A stretch of DNA of 64,000 nucleotides from Phylloscopus collybita. Taxonomy: Eukaryota; Chordata; Aves; Passeriformes; Phylloscopidae. Below, one piece after another: positions 38,410-51,882 of this stretch. Numbering within the stretch: the first letter of the stretch is position 1; every line of letters begins with the position of its first letter. The notes under the pieces are model-generated. The model made no database searches. It was given only the letters and a program-made list of their open reading frames with translations, and was not told the DNA's origin. The DNA is taken from NCBI GenBank assembly GCA_027886175.1, contig JAJNNQ010000139.1:558001-622000 (forward strand). The letters run 5' to 3'. The position numbers were made by a program, and so were the translations under genes.

Positions 38410-41403
38410 GTGATCCTGTTGTGGAAAAGGCAGGAAAGTGGCTGCAAAAGCGTTTTGGCTTGCTGGAAGCAGCAGCAAGCACGCGGGCTTCTCTGCACGC
38501 TGCAAACACAAAACAGAAGCACCTACACGGCGAGAGGAGACTGCCTGACACCTGCTGCACTCAGTACAGCTCTGGGCTGCTGCCAGGAAAGGTATTTCAA
38601 GGAACTAGCCACGGGGACTCTGCACTGTGCTGGGACAGTTTCTACAAGGTGACCAAAAGCTGTTCGCCAGCACCCGCTTGCAGCGACCGAGTTCGGCTTT
38701 CCACGTTCTTCCCCGGCTCTCTTTCGCTTCTCCGCACAAGCTGCGGCTGTACCGAAGACGCCGCTGGCTGTGCTTCCGCGAAGCGCTGCTTTCTCGGCAA
38801 AACGCAGCTTCTCGTTCTTGACAGCTCTGCTATGCAGAAGCACAGGAAAGCCGGCAGAGCTGCTCCTCTAGCTGCTCTACGCAGAGGCAACTGTAAATCA
38901 GCTAGACAGTGATCCTGTTGTGGAAAAGGCAGGAAAGTGGCTGCAAAAGCGTTTTGGCTTGCTGGAAGCAGCAGCAAGCACGCGGGCTTCTCTGCACGCT
39001 GCAAACACAAAACAGAAGCACCTACACGGCGAGAGGAGACTGCCTGACACCTGCTGCACTCAGTACAGCTCTGGGCTGCTGCCAGGAAAGGTATTTCAAG
39101 GAACTAGCCACGGGGACTCTGCACTGTGCTGGGACAGTTTCTACAAGGTGACCAGAAGCTGTTCGCCAGCACCCGCTTGCAGCGACCGAGTTCGGCTTTC
39201 CACGTTCTTCCCCGGCTCTCTTTCGCTTCTCCGCACAAGCTGCGGCTGTACCGAAGACGCCGCTGGCTGTGCTTCCGCGAAGCGCTGCTTTCTCGGCAAA
39301 ACGCAGCTTCTCGTTCTTGACAGCTCTGCTATGCAGAAGCACAGGAAAGCCGGCAGAGCTGCTCCTCTAGCTGCTCTACGCAGAGGCAACTGTAAATCAG
39401 CTAGACAGTGATGCTGTTGTGGAAAAGGCAGGAAAGTGGCTGCAAAAGCGTTTTGGCTTGCTGGAAGCAGCAGCAAGCACGCGGGCTTCTCTGCACGCTG
39501 CAAACACCAAACAGAAGCACCTACACGGCGAGAGGAGACGGCCTGACACCTGCTGCACTCAGTACAGCTCTGGGCTGCTGCCAGGAAAGGTATTTCAAGG
39601 AACTAGCCACGGGGACTCTGCACTGTGCTGGGACAGTTTCTACAAGGTGACCAGAAGCTGTTCGCCAGCACCCGCTTGCAGCGACCGAGTTCGGCTTTCC
39701 ACGTTCTTCCCCGGCTCTCTTTCGCTTCTCCGCACAAGCTGCGGCTGTACCGAAGACGCCGCTGGCTGTGCTTCCGCGAAGCGCTGCTTTCTCGGCAAAA
39801 CGCAGCTTCTCGTTCTTGACAGCTCTGCTATGCAGAAGCACAGGAAAGCCGGCAGAGCTGCTCCTCTAGCTGCTCTACGCAGAGGCAACTGTAAATCAGC
39901 TAGACAGTGATGCTGTTGTGGAAAAGGCAGGAAAGTGGCTGCAAAAGCGTTTTGGCTTGCTGGAAGCAGCAGCAAGCACGCGGGCTTCTCTGCACGCTGC
40001 AAACACCAAACAGAAGCACCTACACGGCGAGAGGAGACGGCCTGACACCTGCTGCACTCAGTACAGCTCTGGGCTGCTGCCAGGAAAGGTATTTCAAGGA
40101 ACTAGCCACGGGGACTCTGCACTGTGCTGGGACAGTTTCTACAAGGTGACCAGAAGCTGTTCGCCAGCACCCGCTTGCAGCGACCGAGTTCGGCTTTCCA
40201 CGTTCTTCCCCGGCTCTCTTTCGCTTCTCCGCACAAGCTGCGGCTGTAGCGAAGACGCCGCTGGCTGTGCTTCCGCGAAGCGCTGCTTTCTCGGCAAAAC
40301 GCAGCTTCTCGTTCTTGACAGCTCTGCTATGCAGAAGCACAGGAAAGCCGGCAGAGCTGCTCCTCTAGCTGCTCTACGCAGAGGCAACTGTAAATCAGCT
40401 AGACAGTGATCCTGTTGTGGAATAGGCAAGAAAGTGGCTGCAAAAGCGTTTTGGCTTGCTGGAAGCAGCAGCAAGCACGCGGGCTTCTCTGCACGCTGCA
40501 AACACAAAACAGAAGCACCTACACGGCGAGAGGATACTGCCTGACACCTGCTGCACTCAGTACAGCTCTGGGCTGCTGCCAGGAAAGGTATTTCAAGGAA
40601 CTAGCCACGGGGACTCTGCACTGTGCTGGGACAGTTTCTACAAGGTGACCAGAAGCTGTTCGCCAGCACCCGCTTGCAGCGACCGAGTTCGGCTTTCCAC
40701 GTTCTTCCCCGGCTCTCTTTCGCTTCTCCGCACAAGCTGCGGCTGTACCGAAGACGCCGCTGGCTGTGCTTCCGCGAAGCGCTGCTTTCTCGGCAAAACG
40801 CAGCTTCTCGTTCTTGACAGCTCTGCTATGCAGAAGCACAGGAAAGCCAGCAGAGCTGCTCCTCTAGCTGCTCTACGCAGAGGCAACTGTAAATCAGCTA
40901 GACAGTGATGCTGTTGTGGAAAAGGCAGGAAAGTGGCTGCAAAAGCGTTTTGGCTTGCTGGAAGCAGCAGCAAGCACGCGGGCTTCTCTGCACGCTGCAA
41001 ACACAAAACAGAAGCACCTACACGGCGAGAGGAGACTGCCTGACACCTGCTGCACTCAGTACAGCTCTGGGCTGCTGCCAGGAAAGGTATTTCAAGGAAC
41101 TAGCCACGGGGACTCTGCACTGTGCTGGGAGAGTTTGTACAAGGTGACCAGAAGCTGTTCGCCAGCACCCGCTTGCAGCGACCGAGTTCGGCTTTCCACG
41201 TTCTTCCCCGGCTCTCTTTCGCTTCTCCGCACAAGCTGCGGCTGTACCGAAGACGCCGCTGGCTGTGCTTCCGCGAAGCGCTGCTTTCTCGGCAAAACGC
41301 AGCTTCTCGTTCTTGACAGCTCTGCTATGCAGAAGCACAGGAAAGCCGGCAGAGCTGCTCCTCTAGCTGCTCTACGCAGAGGCAACTGTAAATCAGCTAG
41401 ACA
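38410..41403 (+). repeat. 6-monomer higher-order repeat (set C), copy 1 (2994 bp)
   Basis: Slots: 247A (38410); consensus (38909); 101C/133G (39408); 101C/133G/343G (39907); 18T/24A/130T/444A (40406); 227G/233G (40905). The same order recurs from 41404. Confidence 0.87.
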
Positions 41404-41902
41404 GTGATCCTGTTGTGGAATAGGCAAGAAAGTGGCTGCAAAAGCGTTTTGGCTTGCTGGAAGCAGCAGCAAGCACGCGGGCTTCTCTGCACGCTGCAAA
41501 CACAAAACAGAAGCACCTACACGGCGAGAGGATACTGCCTGACACCTGCTGCACTCAGTACAGCTCTGGGCTGCTGCCAGGAAAGGTATTTCAAGGAACT
41601 AGCCACGGGGACTCTGCACTGTGCTGGGACAGTTTCTACAAGGTGACCAAAAGCTGTTCGCCAGCACCCGCTTGCAGCGACCGAGTTCGGCTTTCCACGT
41701 TCTTCCCCGGCTCTCTTTCGCTTCTCCGCACAAGCTGCGGCTGTACCGAAGACGCCGCTGGCTGTGCTTCCGCGAAGCGCTGCTTTCTCGGCAAAACGCA
41801 GCTTCTCGTTCTTGACAGCTCTGCTATGCAGAAGCACAGGAAAGCCGGCAGAGCTGCTCCTCTAGCTGCTCTACGCAGAGGCAACTGTAAATCAGCTAGA
41901 CA
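41404..41902 (+). repeat. Chimeric junction monomer between 6-monomer copies
   Basis: Positions m18T, m24A and m130T match monomers such as 44398. Positions m227C, m233C and m247A match 38410. The switch lies between monomer positions 130 and 227. This is the expected product of unequal crossing-over between monomers six units apart. Confidence 0.75.
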
Positions 41903-44397
41903 GTGATCCTGTTGTGGAAAAGGCAGGAAAGTGGCTGCAAAAGCGTTTTGGCTTGCTGGAAGCAGCAGCAAGCACGCGGGCTTCTCTGCACGCTGCAAAC
42001 ACAAAACAGAAGCACCTACACGGCGAGAGGAGACTGCCTGACACCTGCTGCACTCAGTACAGCTCTGGGCTGCTGCCAGGAAAGGTATTTCAAGGAACTA
42101 GCCACGGGGACTCTGCACTGTGCTGGGACAGTTTCTACAAGGTGACCAGAAGCTGTTCGCCAGCACCCGCTTGCAGCGACCGAGTTCGGCTTTCCACGTT
42201 CTTCCCCGGCTCTCTTTCGCTTCTCCGCACAAGCTGCGGCTGTACCGAAGACGCCGCTGGCTGTGCTTCCGCGAAGCGCTGCTTTCTCGGCAAAACGCAG
42301 CTTCTCGTTCTTGACAGCTCTGCTATGCAGAAGCACAGGAAAGCCGGCAGAGCTGCTCCTCTAGCTGCTCTACGCAGAGGCAACTGTAAATCAGCTAGAC
42401 AGTGATGCTGTTGTGGAAAAGGCAGGAAAGTGGCTGCAAAAGCGTTTTGGCTTGCTGGAAGCAGCAGCAAGCACGCGGGCTTCTCTGCACGCTGCAAACA
42501 CCAAACAGAAGCACCTACACGGCGAGAGGAGACGGCCTGACACCTGCTGCACTCAGTACAGCTCTGGGCTGCTGCCAGGAAAGGTATTTCAAGGAACTAG
42601 CCACGGGGACTCTGCACTGTGCTGGGACAGTTTCTACAAGGTGACCAGAAGCTGTTCGCCAGCACCCGCTTGCAGCGACCGAGTTCGGCTTTCCACGTTC
42701 TTCCCCGGCTCTCTTTCGCTTCTCCGCACAAGCTGCGGCTGTACCGAAGACGCCGCTGGCTGTGCTTCCGCGAAGCGCTGCTTTCTCGGCAAAACGCAGC
42801 TTCTCGTTCTTGACAGCTCTGCTATGCAGAAGCACAGGAAAGCCGGCAGAGCTGCTCCTCTAGCTGCTCTACGCAGAGGCAACTGTAAATCAGCTAGACA
42901 GTGATGCTGTTGTGGAAAAGGCAGGAAAGTGGCTGCAAAAGCGTTTTGGCTTGCTGGAAGCAGCAGCAAGCACGCGGGCTTCTCTGCACGCTGCAAACAC
43001 CAAACAGAAGCACCTACACGGCGAGAGGAGACGGCCTGACACCTGCTGCACTCAGTACAGCTCTGGGCTGCTGCCAGGAAAGGTATTTCAAGGAACTAGC
43101 CACGGGGACTCTGCACTGTGCTGGGACAGTTTCTACAAGGTGACCAGAAGCTGTTCGCCAGCACCCGCTTGCAGCGACCGAGTTCGGCTTTCCACGTTCT
43201 TCCCCGGCTCTCTTTCGCTTCTCCGCACAAGCTGCGGCTGTAGCGAAGACGCCGCTGGCTGTGCTTCCGCGAAGCGCTGCTTTCTCGGCAAAACGCAGCT
43301 TCTCGTTCTTGACAGCTCTGCTATGCAGAAGCACAGGAAAGCCGGCAGAGCTGCTCCTCTAGCTGCTCTACGCAGAGGCAACTGTAAATCAGCTAGACAG
43401 TGATCCTGTTGTGGAATAGGCAAGAAAGTGGCTGCAAAAGCGTTTTGGCTTGCTGGAAGCAGCAGCAAGCACGCGGGCTTTTCTGCACGCTGCAAACACA
43501 AAACAGAAGCACCTACACGGCGAGAGGATACTGCCTGACACCTGCTGCACTCAGTACAGCTCTGGGCTGCTGCCAGGAAAGGTATTTCAAGGAACTAGCC
43601 ACGGGGACTCTGCACTGTGCTGGGACAGTTTCTACAAGGTGACCAGAAGCTGTTCGCCAGCACCCGCTTGCAGCGACCGAGTTCGGCTTTCCACGTTCTT
43701 CCCCGGCTCTCTTTCGCTTCTCCGCACAAGCTGCGGCTGTACCGAAGACGCCGCTGGCTGTGCTTCCGCGAAGCGCTGCTTTCTCGGCAAAACGCAGCTT
43801 CTCGTTCTTGACAGCTCTGCTATGCAGAAGCACAGGAAAGCCAGCAGAGCTGCTCCTCTAGCTGCTCTACGCAGAGGCAACTGTAAATCAGCTAGACAGT
43901 GATGCTGTTGTGGAAAAGGCAGGAAAGTGGCTGCAAAAGCGTTTTGGCTTGCTGGAAGCAGCAGCAAGCACGCGGGCTTCTCTGCACGCTGCAAACACAA
44001 AACAGAAGCACCTACACGGCGAGAGGAGACTGCCTGACACCTGCTGCACTCAGTACAGCTCTGGGCTGCTGCCAGGAAAGGTATTTCAAGGAACTAGCCA
44101 CGGGGACTCTGCACTGTGCTGGGAGAGTTTGTACAAGGTGACCAGAAGCTGTTCGCCAGCACCCGCTTGCAGCGACCGAGTTCGGCTTTCCACGTTCTTC
44201 CCCGGCTCTCTTTCGCTTCTCCGCACAAGCTGCGGCTGTACCGAAGACGCCGCTGGCTGTGCTTCCGCGAAGCGCTGCTTTCTCGGCAAAACGCAGCTTC
44301 TCGTTCTTGACAGCTCTGCTATGCAGAAGCACAGGAAAGCCGGCAGAGCTGCTCCTCTAGCTGCTCTACGCAGAGGCAACTGTAAATCAGCTAGACA
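41404..44397 (+). repeat. 6-monomer higher-order repeat (set C), copy 2 (2994 bp)
   Basis: Slots 2-6 carry the same recurrent markers as copy 1; slot 5 (43400) adds one private change (C to T at m82). Slot 1 (41404) keeps m247A but its first 130 bp match an m18T/m24A/m130T monomer, making it a junction chimera. Confidence 0.87.
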
Positions 44398-47300
44398 GTG
44401 ATCCTGTTGTGGAATAGGCAAGAAAGTGGCTGCAAAAGCGTTTTGGCTTGCTGGAAGCAGCAGCAAGCACGCGGGCTTCTCTGCACGCTGCAAACACAAA
44501 ACAGAAGCACCTACACGGCGAGAGGATACTGCCTGACACCTGCTGCACTCAGTACAGCTCTGGGCTGCTGCCAGGAAAGGTATTTCAAGGAACTAGCCAC
44601 GGGGACTCTGCACTGTGCTGGGAGAGTTTGTACAAGGTGACCAGAAGCTGTTCGCCAGCACCCGCTTGCAGCGACCGAGTTCGGCTTTCCACGTTCTTCC
44701 CCGGCTCTCTTTCGCTTCTCCGCACAAGCTGCGGCTGTACCGAAGACGCCGCTGGCTGTGCTTCCGCGAAGCGCTGCTTTCTCGGCAAAACGCAGCTTCT
44801 CGTTCTTGACAGCTCTGCTATGCAGAAGCACAGGAAAGCCGGCAGAGCTGCTCCTCTAGCTGCTCTACGCAGAGGCAACTGTAAATCAGCTAGACAGTGA
44901 TCCTGTTGTGGAAAAGGCAGGAAAGTGGCTGCAAAAGCGTTTTGGCTTGCTGGAAGCAGCAGCAAGCACGCGGGCTTCTCTGCACGCTGCAAACACAAAA
45001 CAGAAGCACCTACACGGCGAGAGGAGACTGCCTGACACCTGCTGCACTCAGTACAGCTCTGGGCTGCTGCCAGGAAAGGTATTTCAAGGAACTAGCCACG
45101 GGGACTCTGCACTGTGCTGGGAGAGTTTCTACAAGGTGACCAGAAGCTGTTCGCCAGCACCCGCTTGCAGCGACCGAGTTCAACTTTCCACGTTCTTCCC
45201 CGGCTCTCTTTCGCTTCTCCGCACAAGCTGCGGCTGTACCGAAGACGCCGCTGGCTGTGCTTCCGCGAAGCGCTGCTTTCTCGGCAAAACGCAGCTTCTC
45301 GTTCTTGACAGCTCTGCTATGCAGAAGCACAGGAAAGCCGGCAGAGCTGCTCCTCTAGCTGCTCTACGCAGAGGCAACTGTAAATCAGCTAGACAGTGAT
45401 GCTGTTGTGGAAAAGGCAAGAAAGTGGCTGCAAAAGCGTTTTGGCTTGCTGGAAGCAGCAGCAAGCACGCGGGCTTCTCTGCACGCTGCAAACACAAAAC
45501 AGAAGCACCTACACGGCGAGAGGAGACGGCCTGACACCTGCTGCACTCAGTACAGCTCTGGGCTGCTGCCAGGAAAGGTATTTCAAGGAACTAGCCACGG
45601 GGACTCTGCACTGTGCTGGGAGAGTTTGTACAAGGTGACCAGAAGCTGTTCGCCAGCACCCGCTTGCAGCGACCGAGTTCGGCTTTCCACGTTCTTCCCC
45701 GGCTCTCTTTCGCTTCTCTGCACAAGCTGCGGCTGTACCGAAGACGCCGCTGGCTGTGCTTCCGCGAAGCGCTGCTTTCTCGGCAAAACGCAGCTTCTCG
45801 TTCTTGACAGCTCTGCTATGCAGAAGCACAGGAAAGCCGGCAGAGCTGCTCCTCTAGCTGCTCTACGCAGAGGCAACTGTAAATCAGCTAGACAGTGATC
45901 CTGTTGTGGAATAGGCAAGAAAGTGGCTGCAAAAGCGTTTTGGCTTGCTGGAAGCAGCAGCAAGCACGCGGGCTTGTCTGCACGCTGCAAACACAAAACA
46001 GAAGCACCTACACGGCGAGAGGAGACTGCCTGACACCTGCTGCACTCAGTACAGCTCTGGGCTGCTGCCAGGAAAGGTATTTCAAGGAACTCGCCACGGG
46101 GACTCTGCACTGTGCTGGGACAGTTTCTACAAGGTGACCAGAAGCTGTTCGCCAGCACCCGCTTGCAGCGACCGAGTTCGGCTTTCCACGTTCTTCCCCG
46201 GCTCTCTTTCGCTTCTCCGCACAAGCTGCGGCTGTACCGAAGACGCCGCTGGCTGTGCTTCCGCGAAGCGCTGCTTTCTCGGCAAAACGCAGCTTCTCGT
46301 TCTTGACAGCTCTGCTATGCAGAAGCACAGGAAAGCCGGCAGAGCTGCTCCTCTAGCTGCTCTACGCAGAGGCAACTGTAAATCAGCTAGACAGTGATGC
46401 TGTTGTGGAAAAGGCAAGAAAGTGGCTGCAAAAGCGTTTTGGCTTGCTGGAAGCAGCAGCAAGCACGCGGGCTTCTCTGCACGCTGCAAACACAAAACAG
46501 AAGCACCTACACGGCGAGAGGATACTGCCTGACACCTGCTGCACTCAGTACAGCTCTGGGCTGCTGCCAGGAAAGGTATTTCAAGGAACTAGCCACGGGG
46601 ACTCTGCACTGTGCTGGGACAGTTTCTACAAGGTGACCAGAAGCTGTTCGCCAGCACCCGCTTGCAGCGACCGAGTTCGGCTTTCCACGTTCTTCCCCGG
46701 CTCTCTTTCGCTTCTCCGCACAAGCTGCGGCTGTACCGAAGACGCCGCTGGCTGTGCTTCCGCGAAGCGCTGCTTTCTCGGCAAAACGCAGCTTCTCGTT
46801 CTTGACAGCTCTGCTATGCAGAAGCACAGGAAAGCCAGCAGAGCTGCTCCTCTAGCTGCTCTACGCAGAGGCAACTGTAAATCAGCTAGACAGTGATGCT
46901 GTTGTGGAAAAGGCAGGAAAGTGGCTGCAAAAGCGTTTTGGCTTGCTGGAAGCAGCAGCAAGCACGCGGGCTTCTCTGCACGCTGCAAACACAAAACAGA
47001 AGCACCTACACGGCGAGAGGAGACTGCCTGACACCTGCTGCACTCAGTACAGCTCTGGGCTGCTGCCAGGAAAGGTATTTCAAGGAACTAGCCACGGGGA
47101 CTCTGCACTGTGCTGGGAGAGTTTGTACAAGGTGACCAGAAGCTGTTCGCCAGCACCCGCTTGCAGCGACCGAGTTCGGCTTTCCACGTTCTTCCCCGGC
47201 TCTCTTTCGCTTCTCCGCACAAGCTGCGGCTGTACCGAAGACGCCGCTGGCTGTGCTTCCGCGAAGCGCTGCTTTCTCGGCAAAACGCAGCTTCTCGTTC

Positions 47301-49387
47301 TTGACAGCTCTGCTATGCAGAAGCACAGGAAAGCCGGCAGAGCTGCTCCTCTAGCTGCTCTACGCAGAGGCAACTGTAAATCAGCTAGACAGTGATCCTG
47401 TTGTGGAATAGGCAAGAAAGTGGCTGCAAAAGCGTTTTGGCTTGCTGGAAGCAGCAGCAAGCACGCGGGCTTCTCTGCACGCTGCAAACACAAAACAGAA
47501 GCACCTACACGGCGAGAGGATACTGCCTGACACCTGCTGCACTCAGTACAGCTCTGGGCTGCTGCCAGGAAAGGTATTTCAAGGAACTAGCCACGGGGAC
47601 TCTGCACTGTGCTGGGAGAGTTTGTACAAGGTGACCAGAAGCTGTTCGCCAGCACCCGCTTGCAGCGACCGAGTTCGGCTTTCCACGTTCTTCCCCGGCT
47701 CTCTTTCGCTTCTCCGCACAAGCTGCGGCTGTACCGAAGACGCCGCTGGCTGTGCTTCCGCGAAGCGCTGCTTTCTCGGCAAAACGCAGCTTCTCGTTCT
47801 TGACAGCTCTGCTATGCAGAAGCACAGGAAAGCCGGCAGAGCTGCTCCTCTAGCTGCTCTACGCAGAGGCAACTGTAAATCAGCTAGACAGTGATCCTGT
47901 TGTGGAAAAGGCAGGAAAGTGGCTGCAAAAGCGTTTTGGCTTGCTGGAAGCAGCAGCAAGCACGCGGGCTTCTCTGCACGCTGCAAACACAAAACAGAAG
48001 CACCTACACGGCGAGAGGAGACTGCCTGACACCTGCTGCACTCAGTACAGCTCTGGGCTGCTGCCAGGAAAGGTATTTCAAGGAACTAGCCACGGGGACT
48101 CTGCACTGTGCTGGGAGAGTTTGTACAAGGTGACCAGAAGCTGTTCGCCAGCACCCGCTTGCAGCGACCGAGTTCAACTTTCCACGTTCTTCCCCGGCTC
48201 TCTTTCGCTTCTCCGCACAAGCTGCGGCTGTAGCGAAGACGCCGCTGGCTGTGCTTCCGCGAAGCGCTGCTTTCTCGGCAAAACGCAGCTTCTCGTTCTT
48301 GACAGCTCTGCTATGCAGAAGCACAGGAAAGCCGGCAGAGCTGCTCCTCTAGCTGCTCTACGCAGAGGCAACTGTAAATCAGCTAGACAGTGATGCTGTT
48401 GTGGAAAAGGCAAGAAAGTGGCTGCAAAAGCGTTTTGGCTTGCTGGAAGCAGCAGCAAGCACGCGGGCTTCTCTGCACGCTGCAAACACAAAACAGAAGC
48501 ACCTACACGGCGAGAGGAGACGGCCTGACACCTGCTGCACTCAGTACAGCTCTGGGCTGCTGCCAGGAAAGGTATTTCAAGGAACTAGCCACGGGGACTC
48601 TGCACTGTGCTGGGAGAGTTTGTACAAGGTGACCAGAAGCTGTTCGCCAGCACCCGCTTGCAGCGACCGAGTTCGGCTTTCCACGTTCTTCCCCGGCTCT
48701 CTTTCGCTTCTCTGCACAAGCTGCGGCTGTACCGAAGACGCCGCTGGCTGTGCTTCCGCGAAGCGCTGGTTTCTCGGCAAAACGCAGCTTCTCGTTCTTG
48801 ACAGCTCTGCTATGCAGAAGCACAGGAAAGCCGGCAGAGCTGCTCCTCTAGCTGCTCTACGCAGAGGCAACTGTAAATCAGCTAGACAGTGATCCTGTTG
48901 TGGAATAGGCAAGAAAGTGGCTGCAAAAGCGTTTTGGCTTGCTGGAAGCAGCAGCAAGCACGCGGGCTTGTCTGCACGCTGCAAACACAAAACAGAAGCA
49001 CCTACACGGCGAGAGGAGACTGCCTGACACCTGCTGCACTCAGTACAGCTCTGGGCTGCTGCCAGGAAAGGTATTTCAAGGAACTCGCCACGGGGACTCT
49101 GCACTGTGCTGGGACAGTTTCTACAAGGTGACCAGAAGCTGTTCGCCAGCACCCGCTTGCAGCGACCGAGTTCGGCTTTCCACGTTCTTCCCCGGCTCTC
49201 TTTCGCTTCTCCGCACAAGCTGCGGCTGTACCGAAGACGCCGCTGGCTGTGCTTCCGCGAAGCGCTGCTTTCTCGGCAAAACGCAGCTTCTCGTTCTTGA
49301 CAGCTCTGCTATGCAGAAGCACAGGAAAGCCGGCAGAGCTGCTCCTCTAGCTGCTCTACGCAGAGGCAACTGTAAATCAGCTAGACA
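44398..49387 (+). repeat. 6-monomer higher-order repeat (set D)
   Basis: With a 2994-bp shift, 43899 pairs with 46893 (227G/233G), 44398 with 47392 (18T/24A/130T/227G/233G), 44897 with 47891 (286A/287A), 45396 with 48390 (24A/133G/227G/233G/324T), and 45895 with 48889 (18T/24A/82G/198C). The monomer at 46394 (24A/130T/444A) pairs only through its right part with 43400. The period is the same as set C immediately upstream, but the slot contents have turned over. Confidence 0.83.
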
Positions 49388-51882
49388 GTGATGCTGTTGT
49401 GGAAAAGGCAGGAAAGTGGCTGCAAAAGCGTTTTGGCTTGCTGAAAGCAGCAGCAAGCACGCGGGCTTCTCTGCACGCTGCAAACACAAAACAGAAGCAC
49501 CTACACGGCGAGAGGAGACTGCCTGACACCTGCTGCACTCAGTACAGCTCTGGGCTGCTGCCAGGAAAGGTATTTCAAGGAACTAGCCACGGGGACTCTG
49601 CACTGTGCTGGGAGAGTTTGTACAAGGTGACCAGAAGCTGTTCGCCAGCACCCGCTTGCAGCGACCGAGTTCGGCTTTCCACGTTCTTCCCCGGCTCTCT
49701 TTCGCTTCTCCGCACAAGCTGCGGCTGTACCGAAGACGCCGCTGGCTGTGCTTCCGCGAAGCGCTGCTTTCTCGGCAAAACGCAGCTTCTCGTTCTTGAC
49801 AGCTCTGCTATGCAGAAGCACAGGAAAGCCGGCAGAGCTGCTCCTCTAGCTGCTCTACGCAGAGGCAACTGTAAATCAGCTAGACAGTGATGCTGTTGTG
49901 GAAAAGGCAAGAAAGTGGCTGCAAAAGCGTTTTGGCTTGCTGGAAGCAGCAGCAAGCACGCGGGCTTCTCTGCACGCTGCAAACACAAAACAGAAGCACC
50001 TACACGGCGAGAGGAGACGGCCTGACACCTGCTGCACTCAGTACAGCTCTGGGCTGCTGCCAGGAAAGGTATTTCAAGGAACTAGCCACGGGGACTCTGC
50101 ACTGTGCTGGGTGAGTTTGTACAAGGTGACCAGAAGCTGTTCGCCAGCACCCGCTTGCAGCGACCGAGTTCGGCTTTCCACGTTCTTCCCCGGCTCTCTT
50201 TCGCTTCTCTGCACAAGCTGCGGCTGTACCGAAGACGCCGCTGGCTGTGCTTCCGCGAAGCGCTGCTTTCTCGGCAAAACGCAGCTTCTCGTTCTTGACA
50301 GCTCTGCTATGCAGAAGCACAGGAAAGCCGGCAGAGCTGCTCCTCTAGCTGCTCTACGCAGAGGCAACTGTAAATCAGCTAGACAGTGATCCTGTTGTGG
50401 AAAAGGCAGGAAAGTGGCTGCAAAAGCGTTTTGGCTTGCTGAAAGCAGCAGCAAGCACGCGGGCTTCTCTGCACGCTGCAAACACAAAACAGAAGCACCT
50501 ACACGGCGAGAGGAGACTGCCTGACACCGGCTGCACTCAGTACAGCTCTGGGCTGCTGCCAGGAAAGGTATTTCAAGGAACTCGCCACGGGGACTCTGCA
50601 CTGTGCTGGGACAGTTTCTACAAGGTGACCAGAAGCTGTTCGCCAGCACCCGCTTGCAGCGACCGAGTTCGGCTTTCCACGTTCTTCCCCGGCTCTCTTT
50701 CGCTTCTCCGCACAAGCTGCGGCTGTACCGAAGACGCCGCTGGCTGTGCTTCCGCGAAGCGCTGCTTTCTCGGCAAAACGCAGCTTCTCGTTCTTGACAG
50801 CTCTGCTATGCAGAAGCACAGGAAAGCCGGCAGAGCTGCTCCTCTAGCTGCTCTACGCAGAGGCAACTGTAAATCAGCTAGACAGTGATCCTGTTGTGGA
50901 AAAGGCAGGAAAGTGGCTGCAAAAGCGTTTTGGCTTGCTGGAAGCAGCAGCAAGCACGCGGGCTTCTCTGCACGCTGCAAACACAAAACAGAAGCACCTA
51001 CACGGCGAGAGGAGACTGCCTGACACCTGCTGCACTCAGTACAGCTCTGGGCTGCTGCCAGGAAAGGTATTTCAAGGAACTAGCCACGGGGACTCTGCAC
51101 TGTGCTGGGAGAGTTTCTACAAGGTGACCAGAAGCTGTTCGCCAGCACCCGCTTGCAGCGACCGAGTTCGGCTTTCCACGTTCTTCCCCGGCTCTCTTTC
51201 GCTTCTCTGCACAAGCTGCGGCTGTACCGAAGACGCCGCTGGCTGTGCTTCCGCGAAGCGCTGCTTTCTCGGCAAAACGCAGCTTCTCGTTCTTGACAGC
51301 TCTGCTATGCAGAAGCACAGGAAAGCCGGCAGAGCTGCTCCTCTAGCTGCTCTACGCAGAGGCAACTGTAAATCAGCTAGACAGTGATGCTGTTGTGGAA
51401 AAGGCAGGAAAGTGGCTGCAAAAGCATTTTGGCTTGCTGGAAGCAGCAGCAAGCACGCGGGCTTCTCTGCACGCTGCAAACACAAAACAGAAGCACCTAC
51501 ACGGCGAGAGGAGACTGCCTGACACCTGCTGCACTCAGTACAGCTCTGGGCTGCTGCCAGGAAAGGTATTTCAAGGAACTAGCCACGGGGACTCTGCACT
51601 GTGCTGGGACAGTTTCTACAAGGTGACCAGAAGCTGTTCGCCAGCACCCGCTTGCAGCGACCGAGTTCGGCTTTCCACGTTCTTCCCCGGCTCTCTTTCG
51701 CTTCTCCGCACAAGCTGCGGCTGTACCGAAGACGCCGCTGGCTGTGCTTCCGCGAAGCGCTGCTTTCTCGGCAAAACGCAGCTTCTCGTTCTTGACAGCT
51801 CTGCTATGCAGAAGCACAGGAAAGCCGGCAGAGCTGCTCCTCTAGCTGCTCTACGCAGAGGCAACTGTAAATCAGCTAGACA
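49388..51882 (+). repeat. Five monomers in mixed order
   Basis: Markers: 57A/227G/233G (49388); 24A/133G/233G/324T with a private GTGAG in place of GAGAG (49887); 57A/144G/198C (50386); 227G/324T (50885); consensus with a private CpG to CpA change at m43 (51384). The m324T monomers here continue the type seen at 45396 and 48390. Confidence 0.82.
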
